In this document: piece by piece, positions 41,658-50,634 of the stretch | Layout: every line of letters starts with the position of its first letter | Position numbering within the stretch: position 1 is the first letter of the stretch | NCBI GenBank assembly: GCA_900542045.1 | Contig: UQMI01000011.1 | Location: 3,853 to 67,852 of the forward strand | Origin: an uncultured Blautia sp. | GTDB lineage: Bacteria; Bacillota; Clostridia; Lachnospirales; Lachnospiraceae | Reading direction: 5' to 3' | Length of the DNA: 64,000 bases | Translations under genes and position numbers: made by a program | Notes under the pieces: model-generated | Databases searched by the model: none | What the model saw: the letters and a program-made list of their open reading frames with translations, nothing else | Told to the model about the DNA's origin: nothing

Positions 41658-43421
41658 TTACTGGCCGGACACAGAGCCCGCGCTGTTTTCCAGCTGCTGT
41701 TTTGCCTGGCGGATTTCTTCCAGCTGGGATTCCGTCACTTTGTCCAGCCGACATTTCATCACCAGTTTATTTAATTTTCCCCTGTCTGCTTTGATCTGTC
41801 TCTTAACACCCCGATCCATCTGTTTTCCGGACTCTTTTAACGTCCGCTCTGTTTCGTTCAGAAGCTTACGGGATTCTTCCAGAAGCTCCATGGCTTCTCT
41901 ACGGACTGCATCCTGACCGGCATAATTCTGGGCGTCCCGAATGGCCTGGTCAATCTCCGCATCGGACATCCGATCCGAAGCGGTGATCACAATGGACTGC
42001 TCCTTCCCACTGTCCAGATCTTTGGCGGATACCTTCAGGATTCCATTGGCGTCAATATCAAAAGTAACTTCTATCTGAGGAACACCGGCCGGCGCTGCCT
42101 TGATCCCTTTCAGGCGGAATTTTCCAATGGTCTTGTTGTCCTTGGCCATGGGACGTTCGCCCTGGAGTACGTGGATTTCCACCGTCTTCTGAAACGGCGC
42201 TGCCGTGGAAAAAATCTTGGAATAACGCACCGGCAAAGTGGTATTGCGTTCCACCAGCCGTGTGGCAACTCCGCCAATGGTCTCAATGGACAGGCTCAAA
42301 GGCGTTACATCCAGAAGCAGCAGATCCTGACCGGTGCCGGCGGCCTCCAGTCCAAATCCCTGGAGGGTGCTGCCCAGGATCGCCGCCCCCTTGGCCACAC
42401 ATTCGTCCGGATTCACACTCTTGGAAGGCTCCTTGCCAGTCAGTTCCCGGACTTTGCGCTGAACCGCCGGTACCCGGGTGGAACCGCCCACCAGCAATAC
42501 CCGGTCCAGTTTTGCCGGGGACAGCTTTGCATCATTGAGGGCATTCTGTACCGGGCCGGCAGTCCGGTCGATCAGATCCCGGATCAGCTCTTCCATTTTA
42601 TCCCGGGTCAGGGTCAGCTCCACATGCACCGGTTCTCCTTTTACCTGGGTCAGATACGGCAGCATGATCTGAGTCCGGTCGGAGGCAGACAATTCCTTCT
42701 TGGCCTGTTCTGCCGCATCCCGGATCCGCTGCATCACTGCAAAATCATTGTTGGCATTGACCTGATATCGGTCCCGGATCTCCTGTACCATCCACTGGGT
42801 GATCCGCTCATCAAAATCATCGCCGCCCAGATGATTGTCGCCAGAAGTGGACAATACCTCGATTACCCCATCGCCAATCTCTATGATGGATACATCAAAG
42901 GTACCTCCGCCCAGGTCATACACCATAACCTTCTGGGGTTCCCCGTGATTCAGCCCATAGGAAAGCGCTGCGCTGGTGGGCTCGTTGATGATCCGTTTTA
43001 CCTCCAGGCCGGCTATTTTCCCCGCATCTTTTGTGGCCTGCCGCTGCACATCATTAAAATACGCAGGAACTGTAATGACCGCCTCTGTGACCGGCTCTCC
43101 CAGAAATGCCTCTGCATCCTGTTTCAGCTGCATCAGGATCATGGCGCTGATGGTCTGGGGATGATAGACCGTTCCATCGATCCGGATCTTCCAGTCTGTT
43201 CCCATATGACGCTTCACAGAACTGATGGTCCTCTCTGCATTGGTCACAGCCTGGCGTCTGGCCTTCTCTCCCACCAGTCTCTCGCCGTTTTTTGAAAATG
43301 CCACCACACTGGGGGTAGTGGTTCCCCCGGATGCTCCCGGTATGATCACAGGTACATTATTCTCCACCACGGACACACAGCTGTTGGTGGTACCCAGATC
43401 AATTCCTATTATTTTTCCCAT
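41658..43421 (-). CDS. Solo Hsp70 (DnaK-like) chaperone
   Basis: A 587-residue Hsp70. ATPase motifs are intact ([13 protein letters not shown] at 5-17, [26 protein letters not shown], linker [18 protein letters not shown]). The substrate domain is present, but the C-terminal lid is short and ends NSAGSVSGQ without the DnaK EEV-type tail. No grpE, dnaJ or hrcA is near and no CIRCE lies upstream, unlike clpB. So it is likely a second, specialised Hsp70, not the housekeeping DnaK. The nearest J-domain protein is at 20702. Confidence 0.9.
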   Translation of the reverse strand: MGKIIGIDLGTTNSCVSVVENNVPVIIPGASGGTTTPSVVAFSKNGERLVGEKARRQAVTNAERTISSVKRHMGTDWKIRIDGTVYHPQTISAMILMQLKQDAEAFLGEPVTEAVITVPAYFNDVQRQATKDAGKIAGLEVKRIINEPTSAALSYGLNHGEPQKVMVYDLGGGTFDVSIIEIGDGVIEVLSTSGDNHLGGDDFDERITQWMVQEIRDRYQVNANNDFAVMQRIRDAAEQAKKELSASDRTQIMLPYLTQVKGEPVHVELTLTRDKMEELIRDLIDRTAGPVQNALNDAKLSPAKLDRVLLVGGSTRVPAVQRKVRELTGKEPSKSVNPDECVAKGAAILGSTLQGFGLEAAGTGQDLLLLDVTPLSLSIETIGGVATRLVERNTTLPVRYSKIFSTAAPFQKTVEIHVLQGERPMAKDNKTIGKFRLKGIKAAPAGVPQIEVTFDIDANGILKVSAKDLDSGKEQSIVITASDRMSDAEIDQAIRDAQNYAGQDAVRREAMELLEESRKLLNETERTLKESGKQMDRGVKRQIKADRGKLNKLVMKCRLDKVTESQLEEIRQAKQQLENSAGSVSGQ

Positions 43422-43601
43422 TTTGTAAGCTCCTCCTGCTATTTTTTGTCATGCTGTCAGGTCCAAATGCATAGGGACCCTAGTATTGTCATTTTATTTT
43501 TATATATTTTATTTTTAAACTATATATCGGAAAAAGAAAGGAGCTGCCGCTCCTGTTCATCCACTTCATCATATTATATCCCACTTTTCTGTCAATGGTT
43601 T

Positions 43602-44420
43602 TCATACTTTCTTCACATAATCTTCCAGGATGTAGCGGACAGCCTCTGCCACTCCATTTTCATCGTTGGAAGATACCACCTGATCTGCCATTGCTTTCAG
43701 ATCGGGCACTGCATTTCCCATGGCAAAACACAAACCAGACTGCTGGAACATGGAAATATCATTTTCCCCGTCCCCAATACAGGCAGTCGCCTGCCGGGAA
43801 ACAGAAAGATGGGCCGCCACCGCAGCCATTGCGTATCCCTTGGATGCCCTCCGGGAATAAATCTCCACATAATGATCCGTATACGCTGCTGAAATCTCCG
43901 GAACAGACTGCAGGATCTGCCTGGTCCTCCTGCGGGCTTTTTCTGTAAAAAAGTAAAACTGCAGTTCCTCCACATCCGATCGTCTGTCCGCCGTATAGGC
44001 TTCCAGAGACCGGACCGCTCTGGCCTGTTTTGCATCCTGCCCATAAGTCAGACGTCCCAGGAATGCCAGCATCCGGCCTTCCAGCAGATACCTGTGACGG
44101 ATATGGGCCGTCAGTCCGATCCCGTTTCCCTGGCATCTCCGGATCAGAGAAAGAGCGGTATCCAATGGTATCAGCTCCTGAAACAACGTTCTCTTTTCCT
44201 TCAGATCTGTCACCACTGCTCCATTGGACGTGATCACATAACGAAACAGATTCTGCCCCTCCAGCTGATGGGGCAGGCAGGAAAGCGCCCGGCCTGTTGT
44301 GGGCACGATCTCCACGCCCCGGGCTTTTGCCCTTTGCAGCCAGACCAGCGTCTCCTCACTGATATTGCTTTTTGTATTCAGGCAGGTGCCATCCATATCC
44401 ACTGCGAGTAACTTTATCAT
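43602..44420 (-). CDS. Cof-type HAD-IIB phosphatase
   Basis: A 272-residue HAD hydrolase, likely a sugar-phosphate or nucleotide-pathway phosphatase. Motif I LLAVDMDGTCLN at 4-15 has the nucleophile Asp, motif II TSNGA is near 75-79, motif III is the conserved Lys region, and motif IV IGDGENDISMF at about 220. I use the ATG at 44420; an upstream TTG abuts the AGGAGG and is an unlikely start. Substrate unknown. It runs in the same direction as the HD gene, 31 bp behind. Confidence 0.88.
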   Translation of the reverse strand: MIKLLAVDMDGTCLNTKSNISEETLVWLQRAKARGVEIVPTTGRALSCLPHQLEGQNLFRYVITSNGAVVTDLKEKRTLFQELIPLDTALSLIRRCQGNGIGLTAHIRHRYLLEGRMLAFLGRLTYGQDAKQARAVRSLEAYTADRRSDVEELQFYFFTEKARRRTRQILQSVPEISAAYTDHYVEIYSRRASKGYAMAAVAAHLSVSRQATACIGDGENDISMFQQSGLCFAMGNAVPDLKAMADQVVSSNDENGVAEAVRYILEDYVKKV

Positions 44421-44451
44421 CTGTCCTGTCAACCTCCTGTCTTATTTTTAT

Positions 44452-44946
44452 TCATTTACTGTCCAGACCGAACAGCAGGGCACACAGCCTCTTTCCGCTG
44501 TCTGTCCGGAAAATCTTTTCATACACAGACGCTGCAGCTTCCTTTCCCAAAGCATCTTCATACAGATTCACCAGGAAATCCGCCTCGATCAGAATCTGAT
44601 AATCCATCCCCTCCACCTGGGTATAGGTGTGATGATGGCCCACCAGATAACAGACTCTCTGTATAAAAGGTTCCTCATATCCCAGCTGCGCGAGCATTTC
44701 TCTGGCAGCCGCCGGCCCCTCCTGCTCCTGCAGTTTGCCGTTGCTCTTTCCATATTTCTCTTCTGCCGGCTTGATGCCGATGTCATGGACGTAGGCTGCC
44801 GCCTCCAGGATCTGCAGTGTTTCTTCCTCCAGTCCCTCCGCCAGTCCGATCTGCCGGGCAAAGGCATGTACTTTTACAAAATGCTGGATCCGTTTGGGAT
44901 CTCCGCGATAATACTCTGTCATTTTCCAGAAAAGTTTCTGAAGCAT
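44452..44946 (-). CDS. HD domain phosphohydrolase
   Basis: A 164-residue HD protein started at 44946 (MLQKLFWKMTEYY) with AAGGAGTG upstream. Metal ligands are H22/H27, HD at 54-55 (YVHDIGIKP) and VGHHHTY near 100, typical of small HD phosphohydrolases acting on nucleotides. Precise substrate unknown. Probably co-transcribed with the HAD gene. Confidence 0.85.
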   Translation of the reverse strand: MLQKLFWKMTEYYRGDPKRIQHFVKVHAFARQIGLAEGLEEETLQILEAAAYVHDIGIKPAEEKYGKSNGKLQEQEGPAAAREMLAQLGYEEPFIQRVCYLVGHHHTYTQVEGMDYQILIEADFLVNLYEDALGKEAAASVYEKIFRTDSGKRLCALLFGLDSK

Positions 44947-45033
44947 TCTGTCTTTCACTCCTTTCAGGGAAGCAGCCTCCTGCACCCTTCTCTGCCTTCA
45001 TTATACGGGGAAGTTTCTTTCTTTTCAATGTTT

Positions 45034-45062
45034 TTGTCTTTCTCTGTGTATCATGCTATAAT
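45034..45062 (+). promoter_or_regulatory. Promoter of crp/fnr-type gene
   Basis: TTGTCT (45034-45039), 17 bp, TATAAT (45057-45062). Transcription starts near 45069, giving a ~100-nt leader. Confidence 0.8.
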
Positions 45063-45170
45063 ATTTTCCAGTGTGAGACAAATGTCCGGCGAACCATTGG
45101 AATGCGCCGACAGAAGCAGCCCATGGACTGTGCAGCACGAGACACTCTGCAGAAAGGAGAAGAAACGATC

Positions 45171-45866
45171 ATGGAAAACCATCCGAAACTGAATCCGCTT
45201 TGGGCCCTGGAAGGCAGCAGTCAAAAGACACGGCTGGATTTTGCCCGGTCGGGCGAGATCTTCTCTTATCCCAAGGGACATCTCTGCCTCCGTGCAGGGG
45301 AAACGAATTCCCAGATCTTTTTCATTCTAAGCGGCAAGGTCCAGATCTACAATCTGACCAAGTGCGGAAAGAAAAAAATACTCTTTATACTGGGGAAAGA
45401 CAACATTGCCAATGAAAGCCTGGCAGGCGACCGGAATACCATTTTCTGTGAAACCATTGAACCCTGCTCTTTTTATGTGGTTCCCCGGGAACTTCTGCTT
45501 TCTCTGATGGAAAAAGACTTTTCATTCACCCTGACCCTCTTCCGCTATCAGGAACGGAAACTGTGGCGTCTGGAGCATCAACTGAAAAACACCATGGGCA
45601 GCATTTACCTGGAACGCAAACTGGCATCCAAACTCTGGAAGCTGGCCCGGGATTTCGGGGTTCCCACAGAGCGGGGGATCCGCATTGACCTTCAGCTAAG
45701 TATTACCTTCCTGGCGGATCTGCTGGGCGCGCCAAGAGAGACCACCTCCCGGGTCTGCAGAAAACTGGTGGAACAGGGGCTGATCCTCATGGAGAAAAAA
45801 CAGATCTATATCCCTGATCCTTCAAAAATGGCGCATTTCTATAAAAATGGTTCTTCCCTGCCCTGA
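45171..45866 (+). CDS. Crp/Fnr family regulator
   Basis: A 231-residue protein started at 45171 (MENHPKLNPLW) with AAAGGAG upstream. A cyclic-nucleotide-binding-like domain (20-130) with LRAGETNSQIFFILSGKVQIYN is followed by a C-terminal HTH TFLADLLGAPRETTSRVCRKLVEQGL (~185-215). There is no N-terminal Cys cluster, so it is not a [4Fe-4S] FNR. It lies directly before the asr operon, whose promoter has a TGTGA-N6-TCACA site at -41.5, so it is the prime candidate activator of asr. The effector is unknown. Confidence 0.9.
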   Translation: MENHPKLNPLWALEGSSQKTRLDFARSGEIFSYPKGHLCLRAGETNSQIFFILSGKVQIYNLTKCGKKKILFILGKDNIANESLAGDRNTIFCETIEPCSFYVVPRELLLSLMEKDFSFTLTLFRYQERKLWRLEHQLKNTMGSIYLERKLASKLWKLARDFGVPTERGIRIDLQLSITFLADLLGAPRETTSRVCRKLVEQGLILMEKKQIYIPDPSKMAHFYKNGSSLP

Positions 45867-45945
45867 TTTTGCCGGCAGCAGGTAAATTCTCTCCGGATAT
45901 TTTCGAGGAAAACAACCCCTCTGCCTGGAATATTTTTCTCCATTT

Positions 45946-45988
45946 TGTGACAAATCTCACAGAAAAAATTTCCCTGGCCCTTTATGAT
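45946..45988 (+). promoter_or_regulatory. asr promoter with class II Crp/Fnr-type site
   Basis: TGTGACAAATCTCACA (45946-45961) is the perfect TGTGA-N6-TCACA palindrome. The -10 TATGAT is at 45983-45988, so transcription should start near 45995 and the site centre lies at -41.5, the class II activation position. The -35 is absent, as expected for an activator-dependent promoter. Confidence 0.85.
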
Positions 45989-46070
45989 AAATAAAGTCAA
46001 AAGTCATCCGCCGGATCGTATGGCATATCCTGCTTTTTTCATCCGGCAAACTACATAAAGGAGCAATGCT

Positions 46071-47075
46071 ATGGGATACCAGATATCACGAACAACGGCA
46101 GATACTATTTTCTGCCAGCTGCAGCAGCACTACGATATTTACGCGCCGAAACTCTTTGAAGGAGAAGGCTGTTTCTCCGACACCGATGTGATCCGTTACG
46201 GTAAGGTAGATTCTCTGGATGAGATCGTATGGGACCGCCGTTCCGATTATTCCTTCAAAGAAGCTCTCCTGCCGGTAAATGAAGTGCTGTTTTATTTTAC
46301 AGAAAAAGAAACCACCGTTCCCGCCTGCCCGGAAAAGAAACTTCTGATCTTCCTGCGCAGCTGTGATCTCCATGCCCTGAAACGGCTGGATACCATCTAT
46401 CTGAACAACGGACCCCAGGATTTCTATTATGACCGGCTGCGCCAGAGGGCTGCCTTCGTCCTGATGGGATGCAGCGAGACCTGCGACAACGGATTCTGCG
46501 TCAGCATGGAAACCAACCGCACCGATGCCTATGATCTGTATCTGAAGCTTTCGGAAGAATCGGTGTGGATCGACTGCAAATCTGAGACACTGCTGCCTTA
46601 CTTTACCCAGGCAGACACCGTCTCCTGTGCAGTCACTCCGGACTTCGTCACCGCCAACAAAGAAGAAGTCCGTCTGCCCCGTCATCTGTCCACAGAAACG
46701 TTTTCCAATCCCATCTGGGAATCTTACGGAAACCGCTGTATCGGCTGCGGACGCTGCAATTTTGTCTGTCCCACCTGTACCTGCTTTACCATGCAGGATA
46801 TCTCCTACCGGGAAAATGCCGATGTGGGAGAACGCCGGAGAGTCTGGGCTTCCTGTCAGGTGGACGGCTACACCGATATCGCCGGCGGCAACAGTTTCCG
46901 CCAGAAGCAAAGCGACCGGATGCGGTTTAAGGTAATGCACAAGATTTATGATTTTGAGAAGCGGTTCGGCTTCCCCATGTGCGTGGGGTGCGGACGCTGC
47001 GACACTGTCTGTCCGGAATACATTTCCTATTCCAATATCATTCAGCAACTTGCAAAGGAGGAGGAAGACCAATGA
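46071..47075 (+). CDS. asrA: Anaerobic sulfite reductase subunit A
   Basis: A 334-residue iron-sulfur protein passing electrons within dissimilatory-type anaerobic sulfite reductase (sulfite to sulfide, cytoplasm). Two ferredoxin-like cluster motifs are seen: CIGCGRCNFVCPTC at ~223-236 and CVGCGRCDTVCPE at ~305-317. AAGGAG precedes the ATG by 7 bp. Its stop overlaps the asrB start (ATGA). Same order as in Salmonella and Clostridium asrABC. Confidence 0.95.
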   Translation: MGYQISRTTADTIFCQLQQHYDIYAPKLFEGEGCFSDTDVIRYGKVDSLDEIVWDRRSDYSFKEALLPVNEVLFYFTEKETTVPACPEKKLLIFLRSCDLHALKRLDTIYLNNGPQDFYYDRLRQRAAFVLMGCSETCDNGFCVSMETNRTDAYDLYLKLSEESVWIDCKSETLLPYFTQADTVSCAVTPDFVTANKEEVRLPRHLSTETFSNPIWESYGNRCIGCGRCNFVCPTCTCFTMQDISYRENADVGERRRVWASCQVDGYTDIAGGNSFRQKQSDRMRFKVMHKIYDFEKRFGFPMCVGCGRCDTVCPEYISYSNIIQQLAKEEEDQ

Positions 47076-47863
47076 GAAACGAATACATTCCTTTCCCATC
47101 CGAAGTCAGAGAGATCATCCCTCATACGGACATTGAATACACGTTCCGCATGAGCTACACCGGAGCGGTGAAACCAGGACAGTTCTTCGAAGTCTCCATT
47201 CCCAAATACGGGGAAGCACCCATCTCTGTCAGCGGCATCGGAGAAGATACCGTGGATCTCACCATCCGTAAAGTGGGAAGAGTTACCGATCAAATCTTTG
47301 AACATTATAAGGGGACTACCCTGCTGATGCGGGGACCTTATGGAAATGGCTTTGATATCGACAATTTCAAAGGCAGAGAAGTCATTGTCATTGCCGGAGG
47401 TACCGGCCTGTCTCCTGTCAAAGGCATTGTGGATTATTTCTCCGATCATCCCTCGGAAGCCATCCGCACCACACTCATCGCCGGATTTAAATCCCCCCGG
47501 GACATTCTGTTTAAGGATGATTTTGAAAAATGGGAGAAAAACCTGAACGTGATCCAAACGGTGGACTCTGCGCCTGAAGGCTACACCGGGCTCACCGGAA
47601 TGGTGACCAAATACATCCCGGATCTGCCCATTGCAGACATAGAAAGCGCCGTCTTCATCACTGTGGGACCTCCGGTCATGATCAAATTCACCATACAGGA
47701 AATCCGGAAACGGGGTGTACCAGAGCAGAATATCTGGATCTCCCATGAACGGAAAATGTGCTGCGGCCTTGGCAAATGCGGCCACTGCAAAATGAACGAT
47801 ACGTATATCTGTCTGGACGGACCGGTATTCAACTATGCCCAGAGCAAAGATCTGATCGATTAG
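47072..47863 (+). CDS. asrB: Anaerobic sulfite reductase subunit B
   Basis: A 263-residue NAD(P)H:flavin oxidoreductase subunit of the ferredoxin-reductase family. FAD-binding RGPYGNGFD and NAD-binding GGTGLSPVKG are visible, and CCGLGKCGHCKM near 230 binds the [2Fe-2S] cluster as in dihydroorotate dehydrogenase B electron-transfer subunits. I start at 47072, inside the asrA stop codon; a longer upstream frame is a shadow in asrA. Stop is TAG. Confidence 0.95.
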   Translation: MRNEYIPFPSEVREIIPHTDIEYTFRMSYTGAVKPGQFFEVSIPKYGEAPISVSGIGEDTVDLTIRKVGRVTDQIFEHYKGTTLLMRGPYGNGFDIDNFKGREVIVIAGGTGLSPVKGIVDYFSDHPSEAIRTTLIAGFKSPRDILFKDDFEKWEKNLNVIQTVDSAPEGYTGLTGMVTKYIPDLPIADIESAVFITVGPPVMIKFTIQEIRKRGVPEQNIWISHERKMCCGLGKCGHCKMNDTYICLDGPVFNYAQSKDLID

Positions 47864-47876
47864 GAGGTAACGGAAT

Positions 47877-48851
47877 ATGGGTTTGGATATCAACACAAAA
47901 AAAGCAAAGAAAAACGCATTCCGGATCGGTAAAGTCAGAGGGGAAGGCGCTTCCCGCATCCGTGTACCGGGCGGCTATCTGAAAGCCGAAATTCTGGGGA
48001 TGGTACAGGAAATAGCCGAAAAGTACGGCAATGGCATTGTCCATCTCACCACCCGTCAGGGATTTGAGATCGAGGGCATTCATCTGGAAGATATGGACGC
48101 CATCAATGAAATGCTCCAGCCGATCATCGAGCTTCTGGATATCAACCAGGAAGACCCGGGCACCGGCTACCCCGCATCGGGCACCCGGAATATCTGTGCC
48201 TGCATCGGCAACAATGTCTGTCCCTTCGCCAACTACAATACTGCAAACTTCGCCAAACGGATTGAAAAGGCCATTTTCCCCAATGACCTGCACTTCAAGG
48301 TGGCGCTCACCGGCTGCTCCAATGACTGTGCCAAAGTGCGTCTCCACGATTTTGGTATCATTGGCATGACCATGCCCCAGTACGATCCGGACCGCTGTGT
48401 CAGCTGCCAGGCCTGCATCAAAGGATGCAATTCCCTCTCTGTGTCCGCTCTGCGCATGGAGAATTACAAGATCATCCGGGATGAGGAGAAATGCATTGGC
48501 TGCGGCGTCTGCGTTACCAAATGTCCGACCCGTGCCTGGACACGGAGTAAGAAAAAATATTACAAACTGACACTGATGGGACGTACCGGCAAGAAAAACC
48601 CCCGTCTGGGCGAGGATTTCCTGATCTGGACCGATGAAGATTCCATCGTAAAGATCATCCTGAACACTTATCGTTTTGTTAAGGAATACATTGACCCCAA
48701 TGCCCCCGGCGGAAAGGAGCACATCGGCTACATCATTGACCGTGTGGGCTTTGAAGAATATAAGAAATGGGCTCTGGAAGGCGTAGAACTGCTCCCGGAG
48801 ACGAAGGTCAAAGAATGTCTCTACTGGAATGGCATCCATTTTGACCGCTGA
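47877..48851 (+). CDS. asrC: Anaerobic sulfite reductase subunit C (siroheme)
   Basis: A 324-residue catalytic subunit. The siroheme/[4Fe-4S] motif CACIGNNVCPF with LTGCSNDCAK binds the coupled centre, and a ferredoxin insertion (CVSCQACIKGC, CIGCGVCVTKCPT) adds two clusters at ~180-225. AGGAGG precedes the ATG. Last gene of the operon; terminator follows. Sulfide production links it to sulfite or taurine use in the gut. Confidence 0.96.
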   Translation: MGLDINTKKAKKNAFRIGKVRGEGASRIRVPGGYLKAEILGMVQEIAEKYGNGIVHLTTRQGFEIEGIHLEDMDAINEMLQPIIELLDINQEDPGTGYPASGTRNICACIGNNVCPFANYNTANFAKRIEKAIFPNDLHFKVALTGCSNDCAKVRLHDFGIIGMTMPQYDPDRCVSCQACIKGCNSLSVSALRMENYKIIRDEEKCIGCGVCVTKCPTRAWTRSKKKYYKLTLMGRTGKKNPRLGEDFLIWTDEDSIVKIILNTYRFVKEYIDPNAPGGKEHIGYIIDRVGFEEYKKWALEGVELLPETKVKECLYWNGIHFDR

Positions 48852-48865
48852 TATCTGAAAAGAGC

Positions 48866-48905
48866 AAAGGCAGTGTGGATTGGAAAGACCGCACTGCCTT
48901 TTTCC
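48866..48905 (+). terminator. Terminator of asrABC
   Basis: AAAGGCAGTG (48866-48875) with CACTGCCTTT (48892-48901) and T-run; symmetrical, so it also ends the converging lysR-type gene. Confidence 0.85.
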
Positions 48906-48911
48906 ATGCAA

Positions 48912-49799
48912 CTATTTCTCTCTTTCCCCCTCCGTTCCCAGATGCTGGGCCATCAATGTCAAAAACCGCCTCATCACCGGATGACCGTGATCATTCTGGC
49001 AGAAGATCCCGAAAGACACCTTTGGAAGATCTGTCACGGGAATATAACACAGCCCTTCTTGTCTTCCCTGGGGAATATCCGGATACAACGTATACCCAAT
49101 CTGGGCCTTTACCAATGTCAGGGCACTGTCTATACTTTCTGTCAGGAAACGGTTCTCCGGAGACAGATGGATCAGAATCTGATTGTGTACGGCAAAAACA
49201 GAATCCGGAACCTGTCTGGGAGAACATGCGATGAAATTTCCTGACAGCTGCTCCCGTGTAAATGTCTCATGCTGCGCCAGAAAATGTCCGGGCGCGCAGA
49301 TACAGGCCATGGGAACAGTACAAAGTTCTCTGTAATATAAAGATGACATCTGCTTCTCATCCCTGGTTCCCAGAGCAGCATAGATCTGATTATTCTCCAC
49401 CAGCCCCAGAAGGGAGGGGAAAGGTACTAGCTGAATGGATGGACGCAGAAGCGGAAACTCCCGGGAAAGCTCTTTTAATACAGGAGGCAGCAGATTCAAT
49501 TCCATATAATTATGACACCCCAGTTCAAAAGGAATCAGATGCTCATGTCTGCTCAGACGCTCTTTCGCAGAGAGTGCCGTCTTCAGGATCAGCTGCGCGT
49601 CAGCCAGGAATAAAATTCCTTCCTGGGTCAATGCCACATTTTTGCTGGTACGGACAAACAGCTTCGTCTCCAGCTCCTCTTCCAGCGTCTGTATCTGATG
49701 GCTGACTGCCGGCTGTGTAATTTTCAGAGCCCGTGAGGCTTTGGAAAAATTCAGATGCTCCGCCACAGCCATAAAACATTCCAACTGCACTGTGTTCAT
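48912..49799 (-). CDS. LysR family transcriptional regulator
   Basis: A 295-residue LTTR. N-terminal HTH (LNFSKASRALKITQPAVSHQIQTLEEEL, 16-43) and a periplasmic-protein-like effector domain (~90-295). It converges with asrABC, so it does not share its promoter; a link to sulfur metabolism is possible but unproved, as the usual LTTR target is divergent. Its upstream region is the 360-bp gap to the second marR locus, which contains no divergent partner gene. Confidence 0.92.
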   Translation of the reverse strand: MNTVQLECFMAVAEHLNFSKASRALKITQPAVSHQIQTLEEELETKLFVRTSKNVALTQEGILFLADAQLILKTALSAKERLSRHEHLIPFELGCHNYMELNLLPPVLKELSREFPLLRPSIQLVPFPSLLGLVENNQIYAALGTRDEKQMSSLYYRELCTVPMACICAPGHFLAQHETFTREQLSGNFIACSPRQVPDSVFAVHNQILIHLSPENRFLTESIDSALTLVKAQIGYTLYPDIPQGRQEGLCYIPVTDLPKVSFGIFCQNDHGHPVMRRFLTLMAQHLGTEGEREK

Positions 49800-49930
49800 T
49801 CGATCTCCTCCTGTAAATCTATAAAATGTATTTATGCATTATATCATTTTATTATCCCGTATACAAGAATCTCCTGATTTACTCATCCAATTCATATCTC
49901 GATTCGCAATCTCATTTCTCCGATACACGC

Positions 49931-49959
49931 AATAACAGCCAGTCTGACCGGCTGTTATT
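49931..49959. terminator. Perfect 10-bp hairpin in the 49800-50159 gap
   Basis: AATAACAGCC-AGTCTGACC-GGCTGTTATT. No long T-run on either side. The rest of the 360-bp gap is AT-rich and holds no gene; TCTATA-TATAGA dyad at ~50003-50021 and GTTCGAAC near the marR start are noted. Confidence 0.5.
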
Positions 49960-50159
49960 GCTGCAGCCCTTTACTTCTGATTTTCCTATTCAAATCATAT
50001 CTATAAATTTTTTTTATAGAATATAAGATTTTTGAATTTCACATTCCCGGAATTCCGCGTTAAAATCTCTTATGGACAAAATAGTAAGGATGCGAACTGT
50101 TCGAACATGAACACAGGTTTATTTCATCACAGCGAGCATGAAAAGGAGGTGTCCGGGCA

Positions 50160-50633
50160 ATGAAAAAGGAATTCAAATCAGCGGAGCTGCTCTATCTGAT
50201 GCGGAGAATCAGCCATAACTTTACCATAGAACTGGAGCTGAACTTAAAAGAAAAAGAAATCAGTGGAACCTAGGTCTATTTTATGGTCTATATCCTGCGT
50301 CATCATCCAACAGGGACATATCTTACAGAACTGTGTCATGAAATCGGAGTGTCAAAACCAACTTTGTCTGCCTTGATCAAAAAAATGAAAGAAAAAGGTT
50401 ATCTTTATTTTCAGGAAAACCCAGAAGACATACGCAAAAAGAAAGTGCTCCCCACAGACAAGCTTTTGAATGAAGGAAAGGAATTCATGAAGAAAGCCAG
50501 TCAGCTGGAGACTGAGGTCTGCAGCGTGCTCGATCCGTCAGAAAGAGTGCAGCTTCGGGATCTGGAGCAGAAGCTTCTGGAACAGTTAGCTGGAATGAAG
50601 CAAAAAGAAACTACTAACAGGAGGTTATGTTAA
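50160..50633 (+). pseudogene. MarR family regulator with in-frame amber codon at position 38
   Basis: The frame from 50160 (MKKEFKSAELLYLMRRI, preceded by AAGGAGG) is open except for TAG at 50271-50273 and continues to 50633 as a normal ~157-residue MarR. The HTH TYLTELCHEIGVSKPTLSALIKKMKEKGYL and wing NPEDIRKKK follow the stop. CAG to TAG is one change, and Gln fits the context ISGTxVYFMVYIL. Restart at ATG 50283 would give a 116-residue protein lacking the N-terminal dimer helix. The exporter pair follows 1 bp behind. Either the repressor is lost or amber is read through. Confidence 0.85.
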
Positions 50634-50634
50634 C

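Noticed and set aside
42171-43295. A 374-residue plus-strand frame opposite the Hsp70 gene
   Set aside because: Antisense shadow of a strongly conserved coding sequence.
50271-50273. TAG reassigned as a sense codon in this organism
   Set aside because: TAG ends intact genes here (stops at 899, 21312 and 47863), so it is a normal stop; the amber-cut frames are better read as mutations.
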